A stretch of DNA of 62,090 bases from Casp-actino8 sp041159745 (GCA_041159745.1 JBEAXP010000046.1:1-62090), one strand, 5' to 3'; shown: positions 40,875 through 49,894, counted from the first letter of the stretch. The notes: generated by a model from the letters alone, not told the origin. Translations and numbers: made by a program.

Positions 40875-41426
40875 ATGGACGTTCGCGCCATGGAGTCGTT
40901 CACGTCGTTGCTCGCGATCATCGCCGCGAGTGGTGCGATCGTTCTCGTCGTCGCTCGCTCGATCTCGTCGACTTGGGCTCCGGCAGCCGATTTCGTGCGA
41001 TCCGTGAACGCCGTTTCGTCGTGGTTGGCTTGGCTCGTCGCGGCGGTGGCCACCGCTGGATCGCTCTACTTCAGCGAGGTGGCCGACTACGCGCCGTGTC
41101 GACTCTGCTGGTTCCAGCGGATCTGCATGTATCCGCTGGCCGGGATCCTTCTCGTCGGTGCGTTGCGGCGCGATCGGAGCGTCAAGTGGTACGCGTTACC
41201 GCTGCTCGTCGCCGGAGCGATGTTGTCGGCGTATCACTACCTCATCGAATGGCGGCCATCGCTCGACGGCGGTGCGTGCGGGGTCGGGCCATCGTGCACC
41301 GATGTCTGGTTCCGGAGTCACGGATTCGTGACCCTGGCCTTCATGGCCTTGGCCGGTTTCGTGGCGATCGCGGCGCTGTTGTTCGTCACACCTGTTGGCG
41401 ATGGCCACGAACGATCAGAAGACTGA
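40875..41426 (+). CDS. DsbB-family disulfide bond formation protein
   Basis: 183 residues. Four membrane helices. Cys75-x-x-Cys78 in APCRLCWFQRICMYPL, the BdbC/DsbB quinone-proximal pair, and a second pair Cys135/Cys141 in GGACGVGPSC in the second outer loop. It reoxidises an extracytoplasmic thiol oxidase using quinone. The thioredoxin-like gene that follows overlaps it by 26 nt and is the obvious partner. Confidence 0.92.
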   Translation: MDVRAMESFTSLLAIIAASGAIVLVVARSISSTWAPAADFVRSVNAVSSWLAWLVAAVATAGSLYFSEVADYAPCRLCWFQRICMYPLAGILLVGALRRDRSVKWYALPLLVAGAMLSAYHYLIEWRPSLDGGACGVGPSCTDVWFRSHGFVTLAFMALAGFVAIAALLFVTPVGDGHERSED

Positions 41427-42156
41427 GCGAAGAGAACGGGAGGACCTCGTGGCCGGAGAATCCAAGAACAAGTCGTCGACGTCGCAATCGACGAAAGTCG
41501 TCATCGGACTCGTGATCGTCGCCGTCGTCGTGGCGTTGGTCGTGGCGATCGCCACCAGTGGCGGATCGTCGAACACTTCCTCGAACGATGGAGCGAACGA
41601 CGGCTCGACCGTCGTCACTGTCCCGGGCGTGGCCCCCGAAGTTCAGCCGGCCGAGACTCAACCGGTGGCGATCGAGGGCGACATCCTCGAACCGCTCGGA
41701 GATCCGACGTCGGATTCATCGATCGGTGCTCCGGCGCCGACCCTGCGCGGTTATTCGTTCGATGGTGGGCCGGTGTCGATCGAACCGGGCGATGGCCGTG
41801 CGTACATGGTCGTCTTCCTCGCGCATTGGTGTCCGCACTGCAACGCCGAGGTGCCCCGCCTCATCGAGTGGAAGAACATGGGCATGGTGCCCGACGGTCT
41901 CGAGATCGTCGGAGTGAGCACAGGCGTGGCCGCCGATCGACCCAACTATCCGCCGTCCGAGTGGGTCGTGGAGAAGCAGTGGCCCTGGATCGTGATGGCC
42001 GACTCGGAAGCGCAGGATGCGGCGATGGCCTACGGCGTGAGCGGGTATCCGTTCTTCACGATCATCGGCGCCGATGGCACCGTGAAACTGCGGACGTCGG
42101 GCGAGAAGAGCATCGAGGAGATCGATGCGCTGGTGGATGCGGCTCTGGCCGGTTAG
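41401..42156 (+). CDS. membrane-anchored thioredoxin-like (TlpA/DsbE-type) protein
   Basis: 251 residues from ATG 41401. Charged N terminus, one membrane helix at about 33-51, a Ser/Thr/Val-rich linker, then a thioredoxin fold with Cys144-P-H-Cys147 in LAHWCPHCNAEVPRL and the cis-Pro segment GVSGYPFFTIIG. CPHC is the active site of DsbA-like oxidases, which fits coupling to DsbB. The pair likely folds exported proteins. Confidence 0.9.
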   Translation: MATNDQKTERREREDLVAGESKNKSSTSQSTKVVIGLVIVAVVVALVVAIATSGGSSNTSSNDGANDGSTVVTVPGVAPEVQPAETQPVAIEGDILEPLGDPTSDSSIGAPAPTLRGYSFDGGPVSIEPGDGRAYMVVFLAHWCPHCNAEVPRLIEWKNMGMVPDGLEIVGVSTGVAADRPNYPPSEWVVEKQWPWIVMADSEAQDAAMAYGVSGYPFFTIIGADGTVKLRTSGEKSIEEIDALVDAALAG

Positions 42157-42164
42157 CCACGCTC

Positions 42165-42170
42165 TACGGT
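42165..42170 (+). promoter_or_regulatory. TACGGT -10 element, mazG start
   Basis: TACGGT plus 6 nt and GTG 42177. Confidence 0.55.
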
Positions 42171-42176
42171 GGGATC

Positions 42177-42458
42177 GTGGATCTCGTCGAACTCCAGAGG
42201 ATCATCGAACTCACCTACGGCGATCGTGATCGTGCTCGGGGAGTTCCGTCGACGGTGGCCTGGTTGGCCGAAGAGATGGGTGAACTGGCGCAAGCGGTGA
42301 GGAAGGGCGACCGTTCGTCGCAGATGCACGAGTTCGGTGACGTTCTGGCCTGGGTGGCTTCGCTGGCCAATCAGATGGGCATCGATCTGTCCGAAGCGAT
42401 CGAGCGTTACACCGCGGGTTGTCCGCGTTGTCACGCCATGCCGTGTGCGTGTGCGTGA
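42177..42458 (+). CDS. MazG-like nucleotide pyrophosphohydrolase with Cys-rich tail
   Basis: 93 residues from GTG 42177. WLAEEMGELAQAVRKGD and EFGDVLAWVASLANQMGIDL are the EExxE...ExxD metal-binding helices of MazG/all-alpha NTP-PPases. The last twelve residues, CPRCHAMPCACA, add four Cys that could bind zinc, not part of the standard domain. It would hydrolyse aberrant NTPs. Confidence 0.88.
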   Translation: MDLVELQRIIELTYGDRDRARGVPSTVAWLAEEMGELAQAVRKGDRSSQMHEFGDVLAWVASLANQMGIDLSEAIERYTAGCPRCHAMPCACA

Positions 42459-42490
42459 CGTCGCCCTCTCGGCCTCCTCGTCGATCCCAC

Positions 42491-42496
42491 TACTGT
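42491..42496 (+). promoter_or_regulatory. TACTGT -10 element, M14 peptidase start
   Basis: TACTGT plus 7 nt and GTG 42504. Confidence 0.55.
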
Positions 42497-42503
42497 GCCG
42501 AGG

Positions 42504-44195
42504 GTGAGTTTCGATCCTTCCTCCTACGGTTTCGACCGATTCCTGCGCTACGACGACATGGTCGCCTGGCTCGAGCAGGTGGCGGCTCAGAACCCGCACC
42601 TCGTCGACCTCGACACGTACGGCCACTCCTACCAGGGCCGCAAGTTGTGGATCGTGGCGATCACCGACAAGTCGACTGGTGATCACGACACGAAGCCGGC
42701 GCACTGGGTGGACGCCAACATCCACGCCGTCGAAGTCACTGGTGGCGTGGCCGCCCTCCACCTGATCGATCATCTCGTGCGCGGTCATCGCGCCGGTGAC
42801 TCGCGGGTGACGACCGCGTTGGCCCGTCGCACGTTCTATGTCGTGCCGCGCGTGAATCCCGATGGTGTCGAAGCAGCACTCGCCGATCGGCCCACGTTCC
42901 ATCGGTCGAGTGTCCGCTCCTGGCCCTTCACCGACGGACACCGTTGGCCCGGCTTGCATCCCGAGGACATCGACGGCGACGGTCGCATTCGAACGATGCG
43001 AATCCGCGACGATCACGGTGCGTGGGTCGAGCACCCCGACGACCCGCGCGTGATGATGCCGGTACCGCTCGATGGCGAGACCGATCGTCCGCGCTATCGA
43101 CTTCTCACCGAGGGTCGACTCGTCGATCACGATGGTTTCACGATGCCCACTCCGCGCGACCCGTCCGGCCTCGACCTCAACCGAAACTTCCCGGCCGGTT
43201 GGTCGACCGGCGTACTCGGCTCGGGTGATCACCCGATGTCGGAGCCCGAAATCGATGCGTTGGTCAGAGCGGTGCGAGCGCGTCCGAACGTGTGTGGTTA
43301 CAACGCCTTCCACACGTTCGGCGGTGTGTTGTTGCGACCGAGCAGCACAAAGCCCGACTCGTCGTTGCCACCGGCCGACGTCTGGGTCTGGAACGAACTC
43401 GGACGACGCGGTACCGAACTCACCGATTACAAGGTGCACTCGGTGTACGAGGACTTCACCTGGGACAAGTCCGATGTGATGAGTGGTGCGGCCGACGACT
43501 GGGCCTACGAGCATCTGGGCGTCTTCTCGTGGACGACCGAGTTCTGGGACGCGATTCATCACGCGACGGGTGAACGAGCCCACACGTTCATCTGGTACGA
43601 GGGTCCGACGACGGCTCAGGAACTCGCGGTCGCCAAGTGGAGCGATCAGAACGCACCTGGTTCGTACGTGGGCTGGACATCGTTCGATCATCCCGAGCTC
43701 GGTTCAGTCGAGATCGGAGGTTGCGACTTCTTCTCGGTGTGGACCAACCCGCCGTTGTCGTTGTTGCGCAAAGAGGTGGAACCCCACGCCGAGTTCGCGG
43801 TGTTCCAGGCGCTGGCCGCACCGTGCCTCGAGATCTCCAAATTCGAAGCCGAATCGCTCGGCAGCAACACGTGGCGGGTGCGGCTCGGAATCTCGAACAC
43901 CGGCTGGCTCCCCACCGATGTGAGCAGTTGGGCCCGGAAGAACAATCTCGTCCTGCCCATCACCGCCGAGATCGATGTCGACAACGGTTCGGTCGTCGGG
44001 TCGCCGGCGAAGGCGAAACTCGGCCAACTCGAGGGTCGGGTGTCGTTCCGGTTGAACGGCGGGGCGATGTCGGACGGAACGCCCGACCGAGTTCTTCACG
44101 AATGGGTCGTGTCGGCCCGCAATGGAGCGAATGTGACCGTGAGCGTGGTTCACCAACGCGCCGGTCGGGTCACGGCGAAACTCGTCCTCGGCTGA
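42504..44195 (+). CDS. M14-family zinc carboxypeptidase
   Basis: 563 residues from GTG 42504. N-terminal GHSYQGRKLWIVAITD, zinc motif NIHAVEVTG (HxxE), RRTFYVVPRVNPDG, the DLNRNFPAGW strand, third zinc His in YNAFHTFGG, and the catalytic Glu probably in WTTEFWD. A C-terminal beta domain of about 130 residues follows (LRIGISNTGWLPTDVSSW), as in other long bacterial M14 proteins. No signal peptide is evident, which is unusual for the family. Confidence 0.88.
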   Translation: MSFDPSSYGFDRFLRYDDMVAWLEQVAAQNPHLVDLDTYGHSYQGRKLWIVAITDKSTGDHDTKPAHWVDANIHAVEVTGGVAALHLIDHLVRGHRAGDSRVTTALARRTFYVVPRVNPDGVEAALADRPTFHRSSVRSWPFTDGHRWPGLHPEDIDGDGRIRTMRIRDDHGAWVEHPDDPRVMMPVPLDGETDRPRYRLLTEGRLVDHDGFTMPTPRDPSGLDLNRNFPAGWSTGVLGSGDHPMSEPEIDALVRAVRARPNVCGYNAFHTFGGVLLRPSSTKPDSSLPPADVWVWNELGRRGTELTDYKVHSVYEDFTWDKSDVMSGAADDWAYEHLGVFSWTTEFWDAIHHATGERAHTFIWYEGPTTAQELAVAKWSDQNAPGSYVGWTSFDHPELGSVEIGGCDFFSVWTNPPLSLLRKEVEPHAEFAVFQALAAPCLEISKFEAESLGSNTWRVRLGISNTGWLPTDVSSWARKNNLVLPITAEIDVDNGSVVGSPAKAKLGQLEGRVSFRLNGGAMSDGTPDRVLHEWVVSARNGANVTVSVVHQRAGRVTAKLVLG

Positions 44196-44199
44196 CCAG

Positions 44200-45528
44200 A
44201 TGACCGACGAATTCGACTTCGAGGACGAGTTCGACGACGAACTCGATGACGACTTGGATGACGCCGACGATGAGTTCGCAGTGTCGGCGACCACCACGTA
44301 CTCCATCTCCGAATTGGCCTCGGCGATCAACGGTGTCCTCGAGGATGGATTCGACGAAGGCGTGTGGGTGTGGGGCGAGATCTCCAGCGTGTCGGTGAAA
44401 GGCGGTCACACCTACTTCACCCTCGTGGAGGATCTCGGTGGCGGCAAGCGCGCCCAACTGAACGTGAACCTTTGGGCGGGTGTTCTCCAACGCATCCGAC
44501 CGGTCCTCAAGTCGAGCGGCCTCGCCATTCAGAACGGACTCCGCGTCCGCGTGCGGGGTGAACTCGACTTCTACGCGCCGTTCGGCAAGTTGTCGCTCGT
44601 GATGCAGGAGATCGATCCGCGCTTCACCCTCGGTGACATCGCCCTTCAGCGCGAAGAACTCATTCGCAAACTCAAGGAATCGGGTCTCTACGAAGCGAAC
44701 CGCCGACTCGAACTTCCGCTCGTTCCGTTCCGGATCGGACTGGTGACCAGCTGGGGGACGGCCGCCTGGGCCGACTTCACGAAGGAGATCGAGGCGAGCG
44801 GGCTCGGATTCAGCGTGTCGGTCGTGGACGTGCGCGTGCAGGGCGACTCGGCAGTGCGCGAGGTCTCGAACGCCATCCGCTACCTGTCTCGTCGTGGCGA
44901 CATCGATGTGATCGCCGTCGTTCGCGGGGGTGGCAGCAAAGCCGAGTTGGCCGCCTTCGATGCCGAGCCGATCGTCGACTCCATCGTCACTTCGTCGGTG
45001 CCGGTTTTCGTCGGGGTGGGCCACGAGATCGACACGAGTGTCGCCGACGAGGTGGCTCACCGTCGCTACAAGACGCCGACGGCGTGTGCCGCCGGCCTGG
45101 TCGAGCGGGTCCGTGATTTCGTGACGAGCACCGAGGAGACCTGGGAATCGATCGCTCGAACCACGACCGACTTGTTGAACGAAGCGAATGTCGAACTGGT
45201 CGAGACCACTCATCTGCTGGCCAGCCGCACCCGCACGGCGGTGGCGCGCGCCGAAGAGCGGCTCGAGTATCGAAGCCGACGACTCGGCACCGCCGCCCGC
45301 GGTCGCCTCGACAACGCCGACTCGGCACTCGCGTCGCGCGCCGAGCGACTGAGGCTCCTCGACCCTCGGCGCATCATGGAACGCGGCTGGTCGATCACAC
45401 GCACCAAGGACGGTCGGGCCGTGCGATCGGCGAGCGAAGTCGGACCCGGCGATCGACTCGTGACCCAGATGTCGGACGGTGTGATCACCAGTACCGTCGA
45501 CGACACCACCCTCGAAACACGGAAGTAG
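44200..45528 (+). CDS. xseA: exodeoxyribonuclease VII large subunit
   Basis: 442 residues. An acidic N-terminal stretch of about 28 residues (mostly D and E) precedes the OB-fold (YSISELASAINGVLEDGFDEGVWVWGEISSVSVKGGHTYFTL). Catalytic domain: RIGLVTSWGTAAWADF, VRGGGSKAELAAFDAEPIVDSI and PVFVGVGHEIDTSVADEVAH. It processes single-stranded DNA together with XseB, which starts 10 nt after the stop. Confidence 0.95.
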   Translation: MTDEFDFEDEFDDELDDDLDDADDEFAVSATTTYSISELASAINGVLEDGFDEGVWVWGEISSVSVKGGHTYFTLVEDLGGGKRAQLNVNLWAGVLQRIRPVLKSSGLAIQNGLRVRVRGELDFYAPFGKLSLVMQEIDPRFTLGDIALQREELIRKLKESGLYEANRRLELPLVPFRIGLVTSWGTAAWADFTKEIEASGLGFSVSVVDVRVQGDSAVREVSNAIRYLSRRGDIDVIAVVRGGGSKAELAAFDAEPIVDSIVTSSVPVFVGVGHEIDTSVADEVAHRRYKTPTACAAGLVERVRDFVTSTEETWESIARTTTDLLNEANVELVETTHLLASRTRTAVARAEERLEYRSRRLGTAARGRLDNADSALASRAERLRLLDPRRIMERGWSITRTKDGRAVRSASEVGPGDRLVTQMSDGVITSTVDDTTLETRK

Positions 45529-45531
45529 AGT
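45526..45531 (+). promoter_or_regulatory. TAGAGT -10-like element overlapping the xseA stop
   Basis: TAGAGT plus 7 nt and ATG 45539. Its first three bases are the xseA stop codon, so xseB may have its own leaderless transcript. Confidence 0.45.
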
Positions 45532-45538
45532 CGGCCCG

Positions 45539-45745
45539 ATGGCGAAGAAGGAATCGGAAGTCGGTTACGCCGAGGCTCTGGCCGAACTCGAGCGCATCCT
45601 CTCCGAACTCGAGGCGGCTGACGTCGACGTCGACGTTCTTGCGGAGAAGGTTGCTCGCGCCTCCGAACTGATTCGTCTCTGCCGTGACCGAATCGGCAAT
45701 GCGAAATTGCAGATCGACAAGGTGGTCGCTGGTCTCGAGGACTGA
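45539..45745 (+). CDS. xseB: exodeoxyribonuclease VII small subunit
   Basis: 68 residues, normal size. YAEALAELERILSELEAADVDVDVLAEKVARASELIRLCRDRIGNAKLQI is the two-helix XseB signature. It follows xseA directly and is needed for the large subunit's activity in known systems. Confidence 0.95.
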   Translation: MAKKESEVGYAEALAELERILSELEAADVDVDVLAEKVARASELIRLCRDRIGNAKLQIDKVVAGLED

Positions 45746-45753
45746 GCGACCCG

Positions 45754-45759
45754 TAGCCT
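45754..45759 (+). promoter_or_regulatory. TAGCCT -10 element, polyprenyl synthase start
   Basis: TAGCCT plus 6 nt and GTG 45766. Confidence 0.55.
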
Positions 45760-45765
45760 GATCTC

Positions 45766-46821
45766 GTGACGACCGCGCCATCGACATTGTTGGACATCGC
45801 GCGTCGCGTCGAATCCCGGATCGACGAGGTGTTGCGAGCGGAGGAATCCCGCTGGTCATCGTTCGATCCCGACTTGGCTGCGCCGGTCGCCGAGATTCGC
45901 CGTCTGATCGCCGCGGGAGGCAAGCGATTGCGTCCGGCGTTCTGCTACTGGGGTCATGAGGGAGCCGGCGGAACCGACGAACGACGAGCCATCGACGCCG
46001 GGGCCGCTCTCGAGCTTCTCCACGCGTTCGCCTTGTTCCACGACGACGTGATGGATGGATCCACGAGTCGTCGTGGCGAGCCGGTCACGCATGTCGTGTT
46101 CGCCGACGAACATCGCGCAGCCGGAAGCAGCGGTGAGGCCCGCCGTTACGGCGAGGGCGTCGCCATCCTCGTGGGCGATCTTGCGTTCGTCTACAGCGAT
46201 CGGTTGCTCGACGGCGCTTCCGATAGTGCGCGAAGCATCTGGCACGAGCTGCGAATCGAACTCAACGTCGGTCAGATCCTCGATCTGGTGGGTTCGGCTC
46301 GACACGAACGTCGTCGTCAAAAAGCCGAGCGGATCTGTCGCTACAAGAGTGGCAAGTACACGATCGAACGTCCGCTTCACCTCGGTGCGATGCTGGCCGC
46401 TCCCGATCGCCACGACGAGTTGATTCCGCGGCTGAGTGCGTACGGACTTCCACTGGGCGACGCGTTCCAGATGCGCGACGACGTGATGGGGGCGTTCGGC
46501 GAGACGTCCATCACCGGCAAGCCCGTGGGTGACGATCTCCGCGAGGGCAAGCCCACGCCGCTCCTCGCCATCGCGGTGGAACGAGCCACCGACGCACAGC
46601 GCGCGGTTCTCGATCGGGTGGGCCGCGACGACCTCGACGTCGATCAGGTTCGTCGAGTGCAGGACGTGATCGTCGAGTGCGGAGCACTCGAGCAGATGGA
46701 AGCCACGATCTCCCGACTGGCCGACGAGGCGGTGGCCGCGCTCGATCACGTCGAATTGTCGGGTCGCGCTCGCGGCGAACTCGTCGCGCTGGCCGAATTC
46801 GTGACTCGTCGTCAAACCTGA
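45766..46821 (+). CDS. polyprenyl (geranylgeranyl/farnesyl-type) diphosphate synthase
   Basis: 351 residues from GTG 45766. First Asp-rich motif D93-D-x-x-D97 in LFHDDVMDGS; second motif reads FQMRDDVMGAFG, where the last Asp of DDxxD is Gly; KSGKYTIERPLHLGAML in between; GGKRLRPAF near 51-59. All-E trans-prenyltransferase of the IdsA type, condensing IPP with allylic diphosphates for quinones, carotenoids or lipid carriers. Product length cannot be read reliably. Confidence 0.9.
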   Translation: MTTAPSTLLDIARRVESRIDEVLRAEESRWSSFDPDLAAPVAEIRRLIAAGGKRLRPAFCYWGHEGAGGTDERRAIDAGAALELLHAFALFHDDVMDGSTSRRGEPVTHVVFADEHRAAGSSGEARRYGEGVAILVGDLAFVYSDRLLDGASDSARSIWHELRIELNVGQILDLVGSARHERRRQKAERICRYKSGKYTIERPLHLGAMLAAPDRHDELIPRLSAYGLPLGDAFQMRDDVMGAFGETSITGKPVGDDLREGKPTPLLAIAVERATDAQRAVLDRVGRDDLDVDQVRRVQDVIVECGALEQMEATISRLADEAVAALDHVELSGRARGELVALAEFVTRRQT

Positions 46822-46833
46822 CAATCGATCGAA

Positions 46834-46839
46834 TACGCT
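46834..46839 (+). promoter_or_regulatory. TACGCT -10 element, LysM lipoprotein start
   Basis: TACGCT plus 6 nt and ATG 46846. Confidence 0.55.
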
Positions 46840-46845
46840 GAGCAC

Positions 46846-47202
46846 ATGCGCACGAGGTCGTTGTCGATCGTGATCGGACTGCTGGCGTTGTCGGCCTGCG
46901 GTGGCGACGACTCCTCGGGTGTCGACTCGCTGCCTCTGCTCACCGCCGCGCCGGCCACGGACGCTCCGACGGCCGAGGCGACCACCACCATGCCCGCGGT
47001 CGAGGAGTTCTACACGATTCAACAGGGCGACACGCTGTTCGGTATCGCCAAGTCGTTCGGAGTCACTTTGGACGACCTCATCGCGTTCAACGGCATCACC
47101 GATCCCGACGCGATCGAGGCTGGCCAGCGCCTGAAGATTCCGCCCGTCGGCGTGAGCATCCCCACCGTCGCGCCGTCGACCACCACCACGACCACGCCCT
47201 GA
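46846..47202 (+). CDS. LysM-domain lipoprotein
   Basis: 118 residues. Signal peptide with lipobox LSAC (Cys about 18), a Thr/Ala-rich linker, then one LysM repeat: FYTIQQGDTLFGIAKSFGVTLDDLIAFNGITDPDAIEAGQRLKIP. A Thr-rich tail ends the protein. It is probably lipid-anchored and binds peptidoglycan N-acetylglucosamine. Confidence 0.9.
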   Translation: MRTRSLSIVIGLLALSACGGDDSSGVDSLPLLTAAPATDAPTAEATTTMPAVEEFYTIQQGDTLFGIAKSFGVTLDDLIAFNGITDPDAIEAGQRLKIPPVGVSIPTVAPSTTTTTTP

Positions 47203-47206
47203 TTCG

Positions 47207-47212
47207 TAAACT
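47207..47212 (+). promoter_or_regulatory. TAAACT -10 element, unknown protein start
   Basis: TAAACT plus 6 nt and ATG 47219. Confidence 0.55.
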
Positions 47213-47218
47213 GACCAC

Positions 47219-47929
47219 ATGTCCTCCGGCTCGACGTTCTGGCCCAATCAGGATCACTGGTCGGTCAAGATTCCGTTGCACACCCCGCACCCGCGCTTGA
47301 AGGTGCTCGAGGAGACCGGTTTCGTCCAGTTGAGCCCCATGCCGGTCGACGTGCCGGCGTCCGAGTGGGAGAGCCTCGAGTACATGGACTGGAAGAGTGG
47401 CGGCGACACCAATTTCGCGCCGCTCGCGTCAGCCGATGGTCAACTCGACTGCCGCGGCTTCTGGGACAAGGGCAAGACCGACAAGGACGCGCTCTGGACG
47501 TCGAACGCCGAAATGGCGCCGACCCTGCGCAAGTACGTCGACTCGGTGGGTGCCAACTTCGGCCGCGTTCGAATCATCAAACTCGAACCCCAGGATCGTG
47601 ACGCGGCGATTCGTTCGATCCACCGCGACGACAACAATCGCTTCAACCCCGACAACGAGGGCTGGGTGGTGCGCTCCTGGGTCGAGCTGACCCATCAGCC
47701 CGACAGTTACATGTTGCTCATGGACAACGACGCCGATGGATTGCCCGATCGTTCTACCGAGCGTCGCATTCCGTTGTCACGTGGTGCGCGCTTCGTGGTC
47801 GACACTCAGCGTCTCTGGCACGTGGTCGTGCACCCGCACGACGTTGCTCGGTACGCGCTCATCACCAGTTTTGAGAGCGGACCGCAGCTCGAACGCTGGA
47901 TCGACTCGCAGTTGCCCGTCGGCGTCTGA
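47219..47929 (+). CDS. unrecognised protein, possibly cupin/hydroxylase-like
   Basis: 236 residues, soluble, acidic, many Trp. Not assigned to a family with confidence. SIHRDDNNRFNPDNEGWVVRSWVEL contains HRD (an HxD metal pair), and a distal RLWHVVVHPHDVARYALITS could supply the third His and an Arg for 2-oxoglutarate, an arrangement like aspartyl/asparaginyl hydroxylase-type double-stranded beta-helix enzymes. This is inferred from spacing only. Own leaderless promoter; convergent with ethylmalonyl-CoA mutase. Confidence 0.65.
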   Translation: MSSGSTFWPNQDHWSVKIPLHTPHPRLKVLEETGFVQLSPMPVDVPASEWESLEYMDWKSGGDTNFAPLASADGQLDCRGFWDKGKTDKDALWTSNAEMAPTLRKYVDSVGANFGRVRIIKLEPQDRDAAIRSIHRDDNNRFNPDNEGWVVRSWVELTHQPDSYMLLMDNDADGLPDRSTERRIPLSRGARFVVDTQRLWHVVVHPHDVARYALITSFESGPQLERWIDSQLPVGV

Positions 47930-47932
47930 TCT

Positions 47933-49894
47933 TCAGCGCCGACCGGCGGCGGCCAGTTCGGCGATGTCGCGCATGATGCGACTCAGTTCGAAGTCCTTGG
48001 GTGTGTAGACGGCTGCGACACCGGCCGAGAGCAGTCGCGGACGATCGTCTTCGGGGATGATGCCGCCGACGACGACCGGAGACGCCACGCCTTCCTTGCG
48101 CAGATTCTCGATCACGGCCGGAACGAGCGAGAGGTGCGAACCCGACAGGATCGAGAGTCCGATCACGTCGGGATCCTCGTCGCGTGCGCTGGCGGCGATC
48201 TGCTCGGGCGTGAGGCGGATGCCGGAATAGATCACTTCCATACCCGCGTCGCGCGCGGCCACGGCGATCTGCTCGGCTCCATTGGAGTGACCGTCGAGAC
48301 CGGGCTTGGCCACCAGCAACTTGGGCGGTCCACCGGGAATCGTGCGCACGAAGTCGGCGACACCCGCCAGTTCGCCCGAACGCTTGCCGACCGCGGCCGC
48401 CACACCCGTGGGTGCCCGGAACTCGCCGAACACCTCGCGCAGGACACCGGCCCATTCGCCGGTGGTGCCACCGGCCTTGGCCAGTGCGATGGACGGTTCC
48501 ATGATGTTGGTGCCGTCGTTGGCGGCCCGACGCAGCTCGTCGAGAGCCTTCGCGACGGCCTGGCTGTCGCGTCGGCTTCGCCACGCGTTCACGTCGTCGA
48601 TCGTCTCGCGTTCCACGGCGGGGTCGACCTTGACGATCTTTCCCTCTCCGGTGAGCGGAGAACTCTCCGATTCGGTGTACGAGTTCACACCGACGACCAC
48701 TTGCTCGCCGGCTTCGATGCGGCGAGTGCGTTCGGCCATCGACTTCACGAGTCGGCCCTTCAGTACGTCGACCGCCTCGAAGGCGCCGCCGAGTGAGAGC
48801 ACTTCTTCGAATTCGGCCCAGGCGGCATCGCGGATCTCGGTGGTGCGGGCTTCGACCACTTTGGAACCGTCGAAGATGTCGCCGTACTCGAGCAAGTCGG
48901 TCTCGAAGGCGAGAACCTGCTGCATGCGGAGACTCCACTGTTGATCCCACGGCGTGGGGAGGCCGAGCGCCTCGTTCCAGGCCGGCAACTGGATCGAGCG
49001 CGCCCGCGCCCGCTTCGACAACGACACCGCGAGCATTTCGAGAACGATTCGCTGCACGTTGTTCTCGGGCTGGGCCTCGGTGAGTCCGAGCGAATTGACC
49101 TGGACGCCGTAGCGGAATCGACGGGCCTTGTCGTCGGTCACGTTGTAGCGCTCGCGGCCGATTCGGTCCCAGAGCTCGGTGAACGCCCGCATCTTGCAGA
49201 TCTCTTCGACGAAGCGAATACCCGCGTTCACGAAGAAGGAGATGGATCCGAAGACCTGGTTGAACTGTTCGGGCGGTACTTGGCCGGAGTCGCGCACCGC
49301 GTCGAGAACTCCGACCGCCGTTGCCAGTGAGTAGGCGATCTCCTGAACGGGAGTCGCTCCCGCCTCTTGAAGGTGGTACGAGCACACGTTCATGGGATTC
49401 CACTTGGGTGCGTTGTTGGCGCACCACGCGACCATGTCGACGATGAGTCGACGCGACGGAATCGGGGGGAAGATGTACGTACCGCGTGAGAGGTATTCCT
49501 TGACGATGTCGTTCTGCGTGGTGCCGCGCAACGCGGCTCGCGGGACACCCTGGTCTTCGGCGTTGGCCACGTACAACGCGAGCAGCCAAGCGGCGGTCGC
49601 GTTGATGGTCATCGACGTGTTCATCTGACCGGGCGGAATGCCGTCGAGCAGAGTGCGCATGTGGCCGAGGTGCGCGACCGGAACGCCGACCTTGCCGACT
49701 TCTCCGGACGCCATCGGGGAGTCGGGGTCGTAGCCGGTTTGCGTGGGCAGGTCGAACGCGATGGAGAGTCCGGTCTGGCCCTTGGCGAGATTCGTGCGGT
49801 ACAGCTCGTTCGATGCTTTGGCCGTTGAGTGACCCGAATAGGTCCGCATCAGCCACGGTTCGTCGCGGCGCACCGAGTCGGGTCGTTCAGCCAT
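47933..49894 (-). CDS. ethylmalonyl-CoA mutase-like B12 enzyme
   Basis: 653 residues. Starts PWLMRTYSGHSTAKASNELYRTNLAKGQTG, then LSIAFDLPTQTGYD, GQMNTSMTINATAAWLLALY and PKWNPMNVCSYHLQEAGATP; overall closer to ethylmalonyl-CoA mutase (Ecm/MeaA) than to methylmalonyl-CoA mutase. The C-terminal B12 domain carries GLDGHSNGAEQI (DxHxxG) and a GLSILSGSHLSLVP strand. It isomerises ethylmalonyl-CoA to methylsuccinyl-CoA in acetyl-CoA assimilation. CAGACT lies 7 nt before the ATG; the start overlaps the aat 3' end by 8 nt. Confidence 0.88.
   Translation of the reverse strand: MAERPDSVRRDEPWLMRTYSGHSTAKASNELYRTNLAKGQTGLSIAFDLPTQTGYDPDSPMASGEVGKVGVPVAHLGHMRTLLDGIPPGQMNTSMTINATAAWLLALYVANAEDQGVPRAALRGTTQNDIVKEYLSRGTYIFPPIPSRRLIVDMVAWCANNAPKWNPMNVCSYHLQEAGATPVQEIAYSLATAVGVLDAVRDSGQVPPEQFNQVFGSISFFVNAGIRFVEEICKMRAFTELWDRIGRERYNVTDDKARRFRYGVQVNSLGLTEAQPENNVQRIVLEMLAVSLSKRARARSIQLPAWNEALGLPTPWDQQWSLRMQQVLAFETDLLEYGDIFDGSKVVEARTTEIRDAAWAEFEEVLSLGGAFEAVDVLKGRLVKSMAERTRRIEAGEQVVVGVNSYTESESSPLTGEGKIVKVDPAVERETIDDVNAWRSRRDSQAVAKALDELRRAANDGTNIMEPSIALAKAGGTTGEWAGVLREVFGEFRAPTGVAAAVGKRSGELAGVADFVRTIPGGPPKLLVAKPGLDGHSNGAEQIAVAARDAGMEVIYSGIRLTPEQIAASARDEDPDVIGLSILSGSHLSLVPAVIENLRKEGVASPVVVGGIIPEDDRPRLLSAGVAAVYTPKDFELSRIMRDIAELAAAGRR

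Noticed and set aside
40832..41053. N-terminal extension of the rhodanese fusion by about 70 residues
   Set aside because: It would be antisense to the DsbB membrane helices and is low complexity; ATG 40831 or 40843 precedes the first rhodanese strand.
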